Assembly: GCA_024276455.1 (NCBI GenBank) | Contig: JAJRXE010000330.1 | Location: 1 to 13,078 of the forward strand | Length of the DNA stretch: 13,078 nucleotides | Source: Calditrichota bacterium | GTDB lineage: Bacteria; Calditrichota; Calditrichia; RBG-13-44-9 | Direction: 5' to 3' | Shown: positions 1 to 6,662 of the stretch, one piece after another | How the letters are laid out: every line of letters begins with the position of its first letter | Position numbering within the stretch: the stretch's first letter is position 1 | Translations under genes and position numbers: made by a program | The notes under the pieces: model-generated | Seen by the model: the letters and a program-made list of their open reading frames with translations, nothing else | What the model was told of the DNA's origin: nothing | Databases searched by the model: none

Positions 1-773
1 GGAGAGTATTTAATGGCGTTGCCGATGAGATTGGTCAGCACCCGTTGAATCTGGTAGTCATCACCGTACAATTTTTTGAAATCTGTTGGAATGATGCGAC
101 GGATTTGAATGTTCTTTTTGTCCGCCTGAATCCAGAGATTGGCCAGAACCATATCCAGAATTTCGTTCACATCGAAAGGGTGCTTTTGTAGCTGGAAGTT
201 GTATTGTTCTTTCTCGTAAATCTCGTTAAGGTCTTGTAGCAGGTCTAACGTCGTATCCCCTAAATCCATTACCTTTTCCAGAATTTTTTGGTGCCCTTCG
301 TTTAACTGGCCGAAGGTACCATTCAGCAGCAGTTCCACGTAGCCAATCAGACTGTTCAAGGGAGAACGAATATCGTGAATCAACATATCCGCCAGTTCAG
401 AGCGGGCTTTCTGGCGAATGAGAATTTCGCGGGTAACTTTCAGGAACGATTCCAGGGAAAGGGTATCCTGTTCGGGATCCAGATTGAAGATCAAACAGGG
501 AGAGTGATTCTCCAGCACCGGAGGTCCCACATTAAGTAGCAGCGTCCGCGATGTATTGTCTCCCAGAAGGGTAAAAAATTCTCGGTAAGAGAATTGGTTG
601 GTTTTGTTGTCGATAATACAAAAGTCGGACCGTAAGTGGGAATGCTCGGAAAAGAAATCCTGCAATTCGCTGCAATGTTGAACAGAAAAATTGAATCCCT
701 GGAGGATTTTTTTGAATTTATGAATAAACGCTTCGTCGTCCGAAATAATCGTTGCCTGAATGGGTACGGTCAT
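1..773 (-). CDS. Sensor histidine kinase with receiver-like N-terminal domain (partial, C-terminus outside window)
   Basis: Read on the minus strand from an ATG at 773, the frame stays open for 257 residues to the window edge. Residues 1-110 look like a degenerate receiver domain: an acidic pair D12-D13 after a hydrophobic strand, and D55 at the phospho-acceptor position at the end of another strand. The usual Thr/Ser and KP lysine motifs are not evident. Residues 117-185 are a HisKA dimerisation domain with H-box LADMLIHDIRSP (H133 is the expected phosphorylated histidine). Residues 195-257 begin the HATPase_c domain, with N-box VLTNLIGNAIKYS (N248, N252). The rest of the ATP lid is missing. 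No transmembrane segment is seen before the H-box, so the kinase is probably cytoplasmic. The start lies 10 bp after the crotonase stop, so the two are probably cotranscribed. The ribosome site is weak. Signal and partner are unknown. Confidence 0.85.
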   Translation of the reverse strand, partial: MTVPIQATIISDDEAFIHKFKKILQGFNFSVQHCSELQDFFSEHSHLRSDFCIIDNKTNQFSYREFFTLLGDNTSRTLLLNVGPPVLENHSPCLIFNLDPEQDTLSLESFLKVTREILIRQKARSELADMLIHDIRSPLNSLIGYVELLLNGTFGQLNEGHQKILEKVMDLGDTTLDLLQDLNEIYEKEQYNFQLQKHPFDVNEILDMVLANLWIQADKKNIQIRRIIPTDFKKLYGDDYQIQRVLTNLIGNAIKYS

Positions 774-783
774 GTTCGCTGTT

Positions 784-1566
784 TTATTTTCCTTTGAATT
801 CCGGTTTTCTTTTTTCCAGAAATGCTGAGGTGCCTTCTTTCATATCTTCCGTTGCGCAGATGTTGCCAAACAGTTCCGATTCCAGATTCATGGCTGCGTC
901 CAGGTTTAGATCCAACCCCTGATCCACCGCCTGCAGAATATATTGAACAGCGATGATCGGTTTTTTGGCCAGCAGAGCGGCAATTTCGTTGACTCTCTCC
1001 ATCAAACGTTCCGGGGCGACCACTTCATTCACCAGCCCGAATTGCAAGGCAGTGGCGGCGTCGATCATTTCGCCGGTGAGGAGTAAAAACAGGGCCCGGG
1101 TGCGGCCGATTAAGCGCGGAAGGCGTTGGGTGCCTCCGTAGCCGGGAATGAGACCCAGGTTAATTTCCGGTTGTCCGAATTTTGCCTTTTCGCTGGCAAT
1201 CCGTAAGTGACAGGACATGGCCAGCTCGCAGCCGCCTCCCAGGGCGTAGCCGTTAACCGCAGCAATCACCGGTTTTTCCATTTTTTCGATGAAGCGAAAG
1301 ATTTTTTGGCCGCGCAGGGCGAAAATGCGTCCGGAAATATCGTCGTGACGTCGAATTTCCTCAATATCGGCTCCGGCTACAAAGGCTTTTTCGCCGCTAC
1401 CGGTTAGAATAATGACCCGAACCGCATTGTCCTGTTTCAATTTTTTAAATACCTGGTAAAGCTCCGTCAGCGTTTCCGCATTCAGGGCATTTAATTTCTC
1501 GGGACGGTTAACGGTGACGGTGGCAATATGATTTTTGATGTCGAGGACAATATTTTGGGTTTCCAT
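784..1566 (-). CDS. Enoyl-CoA hydratase/isomerase, crotonase family
   Basis: The 260-residue product has the usual length of a single-domain crotonase. Such enzymes add water to trans-2-enoyl-CoA in fatty-acid beta-oxidation, amino-acid breakdown or butanoate metabolism. The oxyanion-hole loop AGADIEE is at 64-70. The GGGCELA motif at 110-116 carries Glu114, and PEINLGLIPGYGGTQRLP (133-150) carries Glu134. These match the two catalytic glutamates of classical hydratases, also 20 residues apart, so true hydratase activity is more likely than an isomerase or decarboxylase variant. Exact substrate chain length cannot be read from sequence. The ATG has AAAGGA about 8 bases upstream on the minus strand. 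A 223-bp gap separates it from the RNase H-like gene upstream. The histidine kinase follows after 10 bp. No thiolase or hydroxyacyl-CoA dehydrogenase gene is in view. Confidence 0.93.
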   Translation of the reverse strand: METQNIVLDIKNHIATVTVNRPEKLNALNAETLTELYQVFKKLKQDNAVRVIILTGSGEKAFVAGADIEEIRRHDDISGRIFALRGQKIFRFIEKMEKPVIAAVNGYALGGGCELAMSCHLRIASEKAKFGQPEINLGLIPGYGGTQRLPRLIGRTRALFLLLTGEMIDAATALQFGLVNEVVAPERLMERVNEIAALLAKKPIIAVQYILQAVDQGLDLNLDAAMNLESELFGNICATEDMKEGTSAFLEKRKPEFKGK

Positions 1567-1789
1567 CTGCTGTTCCTTTCTTTGTTTTTCTGATCTGAGT
1601 AAAGCAGACTGTTTAAATGTTCAAAAAAATCGTGAGTTCCCGGTTTTAAAATTTCACCCCAAGCGATTAGAATGCCTCACTCAAGCCGGGCGCTTCGACT
1701 CGGTTGTTGTCCAGGCCATCAGCATAAAAAGTTAAGGGTTCAATAGGGAAATAAAAGCAGTTTGAATCACAATTTTGCCATTCGGGAAT

Positions 1790-2368
1790 TTAGCGCTTTC
1801 CCCTTTTCTGGTCAATGGCAAAATTAGCCAGGTTATCGGCAACCGTGTTCTCCTGGCGGGAAATGTGCTGGATTTCCCAAAAAGAATAGTTTTCCAGTTT
1901 TTGGATAACCCGTTCGTAAAGCGGTTTTAATTTTTCATCGCGGACTTTGTAAATGCCTGCTACCTGTTGCACCACCAGTTCGCTGTCTAAAAATATGTGA
2001 ATCCGGGAGGGTTGGTATTCTTCAACCTTTTCCAATCCCAGCAATAAAGCCCGGTATTCTGCCACATTGTTGGTGGTAACGCCCAGGAACTGGTATCCCT
2101 GATTCACGGTGTGTCCCCGAATGTCTTTGATTAAATATCCGGCCCCGGCTGGTCCGGGATTGCCCCGGGAGGCGCCGTCGGTGTAAAGGTACAGTTCTTC
2201 GTAGTGGCAAATTTCCGACATTTCCTCCGAAGGAGAAGCGGACTCGAGGTTGAGAATTCGTTTTACGTCTTCGGGATGGTATTGAGGATAAAGCCGAAAG
2301 AATTGGTGCTGTTCTAAAAATTGAAGAATGAGTTGTGGGAGAGTTAAGTCAGAGGGAATGTCTTTCAT
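1790..2368 (-). CDS. Ribonuclease HI family protein with N-terminal extension
   Basis: The 192-residue product has an RNase H fold at about 58-186. Family members cut the RNA strand of RNA:DNA hybrids using metal ions held by four acidic residues. All four are present: D64 in YTDGASRGNPG, E104 in NNVAEYRALLLGL, D128 in IFLDSELVVQQ and D178 in ENTVADNLAN. The 50-residue spacing between the last two is shorter than in E. coli RNase HI, which suggests the type lacking the basic protrusion. Residues 1-55 are an extra segment, probably helical, that I do not recognise; it is not a typical hybrid-binding domain. The ATG at 2368 has GAGG six bases upstream. The gene diverges from groESL. A candidate promoter lies at 2396-2424. 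Whether it is the cell's main RNase H or a reverse-transcriptase-like paralogue cannot be settled here. Confidence 0.88.
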   Translation of the reverse strand: MKDIPSDLTLPQLILQFLEQHQFFRLYPQYHPEDVKRILNLESASPSEEMSEICHYEELYLYTDGASRGNPGPAGAGYLIKDIRGHTVNQGYQFLGVTTNNVAEYRALLLGLEKVEEYQPSRIHIFLDSELVVQQVAGIYKVRDEKLKPLYERVIQKLENYSFWEIQHISRQENTVADNLANFAIDQKRGKR

Positions 2369-2395
2369 AGCCGGCCTCGAAAATAAATGAAATTA

Positions 2396-2424
2396 AATAT
2401 ATTTAACTTGGTGAAAAATAACAA
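2396..2424 (-). promoter_or_regulatory. Candidate sigma-70-type promoter for the RNase H-like gene
   Basis: On the minus strand TTGTTA (2424-2419) is followed after 17 bp by TATATT (2401-2396). These match four and five of six consensus positions with optimal spacing. The expected start is near 2389, about 20 bases before the ATG. The stretch is very A+T-rich, so a chance match is possible. Confidence 0.4.
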
Positions 2425-2445
2425 GGTTTTGTGCGAAAAAATAAG

Positions 2446-2476
2446 AAAGTGCTTGAAGACTGTAATTTAGCACTTT
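2446..2476. repeat. Inverted repeat with CIRCE-like half-sites in reversed order
   Basis: AAAGTGCT (2446-2453) and AGCACTTT (2469-2476) are perfect 8-bp inverted arms separated by 15 bp. The AGCAC/GTGCT cores are those of the CIRCE operator, but the half-sites are in the opposite order. The repeat sits upstream of both the candidate minus-strand promoter and the groESL promoter. It could be an extra regulator-binding site, or a chance palindrome. Confidence 0.45.
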
Positions 2477-2540
2477 TGTTACTTTAGTATTTTCAAGTAG
2501 TTGGGGTGTTTTGAAAAAATAAAAATGGAAAAAACGGGCA

Positions 2541-2570
2541 ATATTTCAAAATATTTGAGGATATTTCAAT
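2541..2570. repeat. Three tandem AT-rich 10-bp repeats in helical phase
   Basis: Three consecutive 10-mers, ATATTTCAAA, ATATTTGAGG and ATATTTCAAT, share the core ATATTT-(C/G)-A. Their period is close to one helical turn. They end about 30 bp before the groESL -35 box. A 9-bp direct repeat AATCTAATT (2568-2576 and 2593-2601) overlaps the end of the array and reaches the -35. The arrangement suggests a curved upstream element or phased protein contacts, but the function is unproven. Confidence 0.4.
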
Positions 2571-2600
2571 CTAATTATTTTTATTTTTTAATAATCTAAT

Positions 2601-2628
2601 TTGAAAAAAACGATTTAAAATGTATATT
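2601..2628 (+). promoter_or_regulatory. Sigma-70-type promoter of groESL
   Basis: TTGAAA (2601-2606) and TATATT (2623-2628) each match five of six consensus positions, with a 16-bp spacer. The predicted start near 2635 falls inside the CIRCE operator that begins at 2630. This is the usual arrangement for HrcA-repressed groESL operons. Confidence 0.7.
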
Positions 2629-2629
2629 A

Positions 2630-2656
2630 TTAGCACTCTGAGGCAAGAAGTGCTAA
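2630..2656 (+). promoter_or_regulatory. CIRCE operator (HrcA binding site) of groESL
   Basis: Left arm TTAGCACTC (2630-2638), a 9-bp spacer, and right arm AAGTGCTAA (2648-2656). The consensus is TTAGCACTC-N9-GAGTGCTAA, so only the first base of the right arm differs (A for G). The site overlaps the predicted transcription start, so bound HrcA would block initiation. It would also lie in the 5' leader of the mRNA. hrcA itself is not in the window. Confidence 0.93.
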
Positions 2657-2703
2657 AAATTGCTTTTAACTAATTGATAATAAAAAAAATAGAAGGAGGG
2701 AAT

Positions 2704-2994
2704 ATGAAGATTCGTCCTTTAGCCGATCGGGTGGTTGTGAAGCCTCTCGAAAAAGAGGACAAAACCCCTGGTGGAATTATTCTCCCGGATACCGCCAAGG
2801 AAAAACCCCAGCGCGGCGAAGTGGTGGCCGTTGGTCCGGGAAAACGCAATGAAAAGGGCGAACGCATTAAATTGGACGTCCAGGTGGGGGATGTCGTGAT
2901 TTACGGAAAATATTCCGGCACGGAAGTGAAAATTGACAATCAGGAATACTTGATTTTGAGAGAGAACGATATTTTAGCAGTGGTTGAAAAATAA
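2704..2994 (+). CDS. groES: Co-chaperonin GroES (Hsp10)
   Basis: The 96-residue product is full length for GroES. Seven copies form the lid of the GroEL folding chamber in the cytoplasm. The start MKIRPLADRVVVKP, the mobile-loop region TPGGIILPDTAKEKPQ (about residues 22-37) and the C-terminal YLILRENDILAVVE are family signatures. The frame is open upstream to a TTG at 2674, but AGAAGGAGGG (2691-2700) lies just before the ATG at 2704, which also gives the conserved N-terminus. groEL begins 20 bp after the stop. Expression is probably heat-inducible and repressed by HrcA through the CIRCE site upstream. Confidence 0.98.
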   Translation: MKIRPLADRVVVKPLEKEDKTPGGIILPDTAKEKPQRGEVVAVGPGKRNEKGERIKLDVQVGDVVIYGKYSGTEVKIDNQEYLILRENDILAVVEK

Positions 2995-3014
2995 AACAAA
3001 TGGAGGAATGAGAT

Positions 3015-4643
3015 ATGGCAAAAATAATTGAATATTCCGTTGATGCGCGCGCGAAGCTGAAGAACGGTGTGGACAAGCTGGCCAATGCCGTAAAGGTGAC
3101 CTTGGGTCCCAAAGGAAGAAATGTGGTTATTGATAAAAAGTTTGGTGCGCCCACGGTGACCAAGGACGGTGTGACGGTGGCGAAGGAAATCGAACTGGAA
3201 GATCCCTTCGAGAACATGGGCGCCCAGATGGTGAAAGAAGTGGCTTCCAAGACCAGTGACGATGCTGGCGACGGAACCACCACCGCGACCGTTCTGGCCC
3301 AGGCCATTTTCGCGGAAGGTTTGAAAAACGTCACTGCCGGTGCGAACGCCACGGAGATTAAACGTGGAATCGATATTGCGGTGAAGGCAGTTGTGGATGA
3401 ATTGAAGAAGCTGAGCAAACCGGTGGAAGGCAAAACCGAAATTGCCCAGGTCGGCGCCATTTCCGCCAATAACGACATGACCATTGGCGAACTGCTGGCC
3501 GATGCGATGGAAAAAGTGGGCAACGACGGTGTCATCACCGTGGAAGAAGCCAAAGGAACTGAAACGACGCTGGAAGTGGTGGAAGGAATGCAATTCGACC
3601 GCGGATATCTTTCTCCCTATTTTGTGACCGATCCGGAGAACATGGAAGCAGTACTGGAAGATGCCCTGGTGCTGATTCACGACAAGAAGATCTCGGTAAT
3701 GAAAGATCTGCTGCCGATTCTGGAAAAAGTGGCGCAAACCGGCAAACCGTTGTTGATTATTGCCGAAGACGTGGAAGGTGAAGCGCTGGCGACGCTGGTG
3801 GTGAACAAGATTCGGGGTACTCTGAAGGTCTGCGCCGTCAAGGCTCCCGGATTTGGTGATCGCCGCAAAGCCATGTTGGAAGATATCGCCATTCTGACCG
3901 GTGGCCGGGTGATTAGCGAAGAGGCCGGATTCAAGCTGGAAAACGCCGTTTTGAGCGATCTGGGTACCGCCAAACGCATTGTGGTGGACAAAGAGAACAC
4001 CACCATTGTAGAAGGCGGTGGCAAAACCGAGGATATTAAAGCCCGCATTGCTCAGATCAAGAAGCAGATCGAAGTCACGACCTCCGATTACGATCGTGAA
4101 AAACTGCAAGAACGGCTGGCCAAATTGGCCGGTGGAGTGGCGGTGATTAAAATTGGTGCCGCAACCGAGATCGAGATGAAAGAAAAGAAAGCTCGGGTTG
4201 AGGACGCATTGCATGCGACTCGCGCCGCAGTGGAAGAAGGCATTGTCCCGGGTGGTGGAGTGGCTTTTGTCCGTGCCCGCAAAGCCTTGGACAAAATGGA
4301 ACTGGAAGGCGATCGTCAGATCGGGGTGAACATTGTCCGGCGAGCGCTGGAAGAACCGATTCGTCAGATCGTCAACAATACCGGCCTGGAAGGTTCGGTC
4401 ATTGTGGAGCGGGTGAAAGAAAAAGAAGGCAACTTTGGTTTTGACGCGGCTAAAGAAAAATACGAAGATGACATGGTGAAGGCCGGAATTATCGATCCGA
4501 CCAAGGTCGCTCGTACCGCCATCGAAAATGCTGCCTCGGTCGCCGGATTGTTGCTGATGACCGAAGCGCTGGTAACCGAGAAGCCGGAGGAAGAAAAACA
4601 CACCCCCGGCATGCCTGGCGGTGGCATGGAAGGCATGTATTAA
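3015..4643 (+). CDS. groL: Chaperonin GroEL (Hsp60)
   Basis: The 542-residue product is full length. GroEL forms a double heptameric ring that encloses unfolded proteins and hydrolyses ATP, with GroES as lid. Visible signatures are VKVTLGPKGRNVVIDK (27-42), the nucleotide-binding DAGDGTTTATVLA stretch (D86 is the equivalent of E. coli D87), the KAPGFGDRRKAML segment, and the DALHATRAAVEEGIVPGGG motif with the catalytic aspartate. The C-terminal tail PGMPGGGMEGMY is the usual flexible Gly-Met tail, here ending in Tyr. GGAGGA at 3002-3007 precedes the ATG. It is second in the CIRCE-controlled operon, which ends at the terminator just downstream. Base use is more G+C-rich and regular than in neighbouring genes, as expected for high expression. 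Confidence 0.99.
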   Translation: MAKIIEYSVDARAKLKNGVDKLANAVKVTLGPKGRNVVIDKKFGAPTVTKDGVTVAKEIELEDPFENMGAQMVKEVASKTSDDAGDGTTTATVLAQAIFAEGLKNVTAGANATEIKRGIDIAVKAVVDELKKLSKPVEGKTEIAQVGAISANNDMTIGELLADAMEKVGNDGVITVEEAKGTETTLEVVEGMQFDRGYLSPYFVTDPENMEAVLEDALVLIHDKKISVMKDLLPILEKVAQTGKPLLIIAEDVEGEALATLVVNKIRGTLKVCAVKAPGFGDRRKAMLEDIAILTGGRVISEEAGFKLENAVLSDLGTAKRIVVDKENTTIVEGGGKTEDIKARIAQIKKQIEVTTSDYDREKLQERLAKLAGGVAVIKIGAATEIEMKEKKARVEDALHATRAAVEEGIVPGGGVAFVRARKALDKMELEGDRQIGVNIVRRALEEPIRQIVNNTGLEGSVIVERVKEKEGNFGFDAAKEKYEDDMVKAGIIDPTKVARTAIENAASVAGLLLMTEALVTEKPEEEKHTPGMPGGGMEGMY

Positions 4644-4664
4644 TCCTTTCTTCCAGACGAAAGA

Positions 4665-4697
4665 AAAAGCCCCTCATCTATGCGGTGAGGGGCTTTT
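4665..4697 (+). terminator. Rho-independent terminator of groESL
   Basis: The stem pairs AAAAGCCCCTCA with TGAGGGGCTTTT and can be extended by a G-U and a C-G pair, leaving a five-base loop TATGC. The run of T at 4694-4697 forms the 3' tract. It starts 21 bp after the groEL stop. The near-symmetrical A and T flanks could let it work on both strands, but there is no convergent gene here. Confidence 0.92.
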
Positions 4698-4810
4698 CGT
4701 TTATTATTAGAAATTGTTAGAATGAAATACCCAAGAAGACGATATTTCTGTTGTGACCAGCATTCTTTTTCCATAAATTGAAGAGAATTAATAAAGTAGG
4801 CGGTGTTGAG

Positions 4811-5629
4811 ATGTCGCAGGAGAAAGAGACTAAAAAAGTTACCGTCCCGGAAATCATGGCGTATAAAAGGCGTGGAGAAAAAATTTCGGCGCTGACGGCA
4901 TACGACTTTTTAATGGCAGAAATGCTGGATGAAGCGGGTATTGATTTGATTCTGATTGGAGATTCGCTGAGCATGGTGTTCGCCGGTTACCCCAACACCC
5001 TCCCCATCGGCATGGAAGAAATGCTTTACCATACCCGGATTGTGAGTCGTGCGGTAAAACGGGCGTTGGTGGTGGCGGACATGCCGTTTTTGTCCTATCA
5101 GCCTTCTCTGCGGGATGGGATTTACAATGCCGGGCGTTTTTTAAAGGAAGCCGGGGCAGAGGCGGTGAAGATTGAAGGGGGCGAGCCGGTGATTGAGCTG
5201 GTGGGCAAGCTGGTGGATTTTGGCATTCCGGTGTTGGGACATCTTGGTCTGATCCCCCAATCTATTCATAAATTTGGCAGCTACAACCTCCAGGGCAAGC
5301 AACCGGAGGCGGCAGAAAAGTTAAAGAAAGAAGCTAAAATGTTAGAAGAGGCTGGTGCTTTTGCCATTGTGCTGGAGAAGATTCCCGCCGGTCTGGCGAA
5401 AGAGATTACCGAGTCGCTGCGTATTCCGACCATCGGGATCGGGGCGGGGCCCCACTGCGACGGCCAGATTCTTGTCAGTCAGGATATGTTAGGACTTTTT
5501 GACAAATTCAAACCCCGTTTTGTGCGCCGCTACGCGAACCTGGCGGATCAGGTGCGCAAAGCGTTTCGGGCATACGTTCAGGATGTGAAATCCCAAAACT
5601 TTCCTCAACAAAATGAATCCTTCGAATAG
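4811..5629 (+). CDS. panB: 3-methyl-2-oxobutanoate hydroxymethyltransferase (ketopantoate hydroxymethyltransferase)
   Basis: PanB transfers a hydroxymethyl group from 5,10-methylene-tetrahydrofolate to 2-oxoisovalerate, giving ketopantoate, the first committed step to pantothenate and CoA. From the ATG at 4811 the product is 272 residues, normal for the family. Metal ligands match D51 (IGDSL), D90 (VADMPF) and E122 (KIEGG); the catalytic glutamate is E189 in VLEKIP. GHLGLIPQSIHKFG (143-156) and IGIGAGPHCDGQILV are also diagnostic. The frame extends to a TTG at 4778, but AGGCGG just before the 4811 ATG and family alignment favour the ATG. A weak promoter-like pair, TTGTGA-N17-TAAATT (4751-4779), lies upstream. 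panC follows after 68 bp, so the two probably form an operon. Confidence 0.97.
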   Translation: MSQEKETKKVTVPEIMAYKRRGEKISALTAYDFLMAEMLDEAGIDLILIGDSLSMVFAGYPNTLPIGMEEMLYHTRIVSRAVKRALVVADMPFLSYQPSLRDGIYNAGRFLKEAGAEAVKIEGGEPVIELVGKLVDFGIPVLGHLGLIPQSIHKFGSYNLQGKQPEAAEKLKKEAKMLEEAGAFAIVLEKIPAGLAKEITESLRIPTIGIGAGPHCDGQILVSQDMLGLFDKFKPRFVRRYANLADQVRKAFRAYVQDVKSQNFPQQNESFE

Positions 5630-5697
5630 CGTGAGCAATAAGTTCTCGTTCTCACAGCAGTTGTCAGGAATTCAGAAACAGGGTAGGAGACACATCG

Positions 5698-6558
5698 ATG
5701 CAAATCATTCGAACGATTAAGGAGATGCAAGAATTTGCCAATCGAACCCGCAAAGCGGGCCGGATTATCGGGTTTGTGCCCACCATGGGATATTTACACG
5801 AGGGGCACCTCAGTTTAATGCGCCTTGCACGACCGCGCTGCGATGTGCTGGTGGTAAGCATTTTTGTGAATCCCACCCAGTTCGGGCCGGGAGAAGATTT
5901 CGAGCGTTACCCGCGCGATCTGGCCCGCGACGAGCTGCTGTGTGAACAAGAACAGGTGGATGTCATTTTCTATCCTTCCGCAGAAGAAATGTATCCGCAG
6001 CCGTATCGTACCTACATTCAGGTGGAAGAGTTAAGTGAAACCATGTGTGGACTTTCGCGCCCGGGGCATTTTCGGGGGGTCACCACGGTGGTCGGAAAAT
6101 TGTTCAACATTGTTAAACCCCATTTTGCCGTTTTCGGGCAGAAAGATTTTCAGCAGGCGGTAATTATTAAGAAAATGGTGCTCGACCTCAATTTCGATCT
6201 GGAGATTGTAACGGCGCCCATTGTGCGCGAGCCGGATGGATTGGCCATGAGTTCGCGGAATAAATACCTCTCCGAGTCGGAACGGCAGGAAGCGCTGGTG
6301 CTGTACAAAAGCCTGAAATTGGCCCGCCAGCTGGTGGAAGAGGGAATTCGCGAGAGCGAGCGCATTCGCGAGGAAATGGAGAAATTAATTCGGAACAGTC
6401 CCTCGGCGGCGATTGATTACATCGCCATTGTCGATCCGGAGACGTTGCAACCGGTAAGGCGAATTGAACAGAAAACGTTGATTGCCCTGGCAGTCAAAAT
6501 CGGCAGTACCCGGTTAATTGACAATTTGCTGGTGGACCCCGGAAAAGAAGAAGTTTGA
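5698..6558 (+). CDS. panC: Pantothenate synthetase (pantoate--beta-alanine ligase)
   Basis: PanC joins pantoate and beta-alanine using ATP, through a pantoyl-adenylate, to give pantothenate. The 286-residue length is typical. The class I nucleotidyltransferase HxGH motif is in PTMGYLHEGHLSL (28-40; H34, H37). The KMSKS-equivalent is MSSRN at 184-188. VNPTQFGPGEDFERYPR (58-73 region) and FGQKDFQQ (146-153) are further family signatures. GGTAGGAGA at 5682-5690 is a good ribosome site before the ATG. It lies downstream of panB in the same orientation. Ketopantoate reductase (panE) and aspartate decarboxylase (panD) are not in the window and must be supplied elsewhere if the pathway is complete. 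Confidence 0.97.
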   Translation: MQIIRTIKEMQEFANRTRKAGRIIGFVPTMGYLHEGHLSLMRLARPRCDVLVVSIFVNPTQFGPGEDFERYPRDLARDELLCEQEQVDVIFYPSAEEMYPQPYRTYIQVEELSETMCGLSRPGHFRGVTTVVGKLFNIVKPHFAVFGQKDFQQAVIIKKMVLDLNFDLEIVTAPIVREPDGLAMSSRNKYLSESERQEALVLYKSLKLARQLVEEGIRESERIREEMEKLIRNSPSAAIDYIAIVDPETLQPVRRIEQKTLIALAVKIGSTRLIDNLLVDPGKEEV

Positions 6559-6662
6559 AAATGAAGGGGAATTTGAATTTTTTGTTCAATTTTTTCGGCA
6601 AATGAACGAAATATGAGGTAGTGGTCGGGAAAGAAAAATCGAAACTATTGGAAAGGAAAATT

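Noticed and set aside
2940..4601. Open frame of 553 codons on the minus strand opposite groES/groEL
   Set aside because: It is the antisense shadow of the highly biased groEL codons. The product is implausibly rich in Phe, His and Gln, with no known motif and no ribosome site, and groEL is unmistakable on the other strand.
6566..6600. A+T-only hairpin plus T-run between panC and the GlmU-like gene, terminator-like
   Set aside because: The stem (AATTTGAA against TTCAATTT) has a mismatch and almost no G-C pairs, so it should be too weak to terminate.
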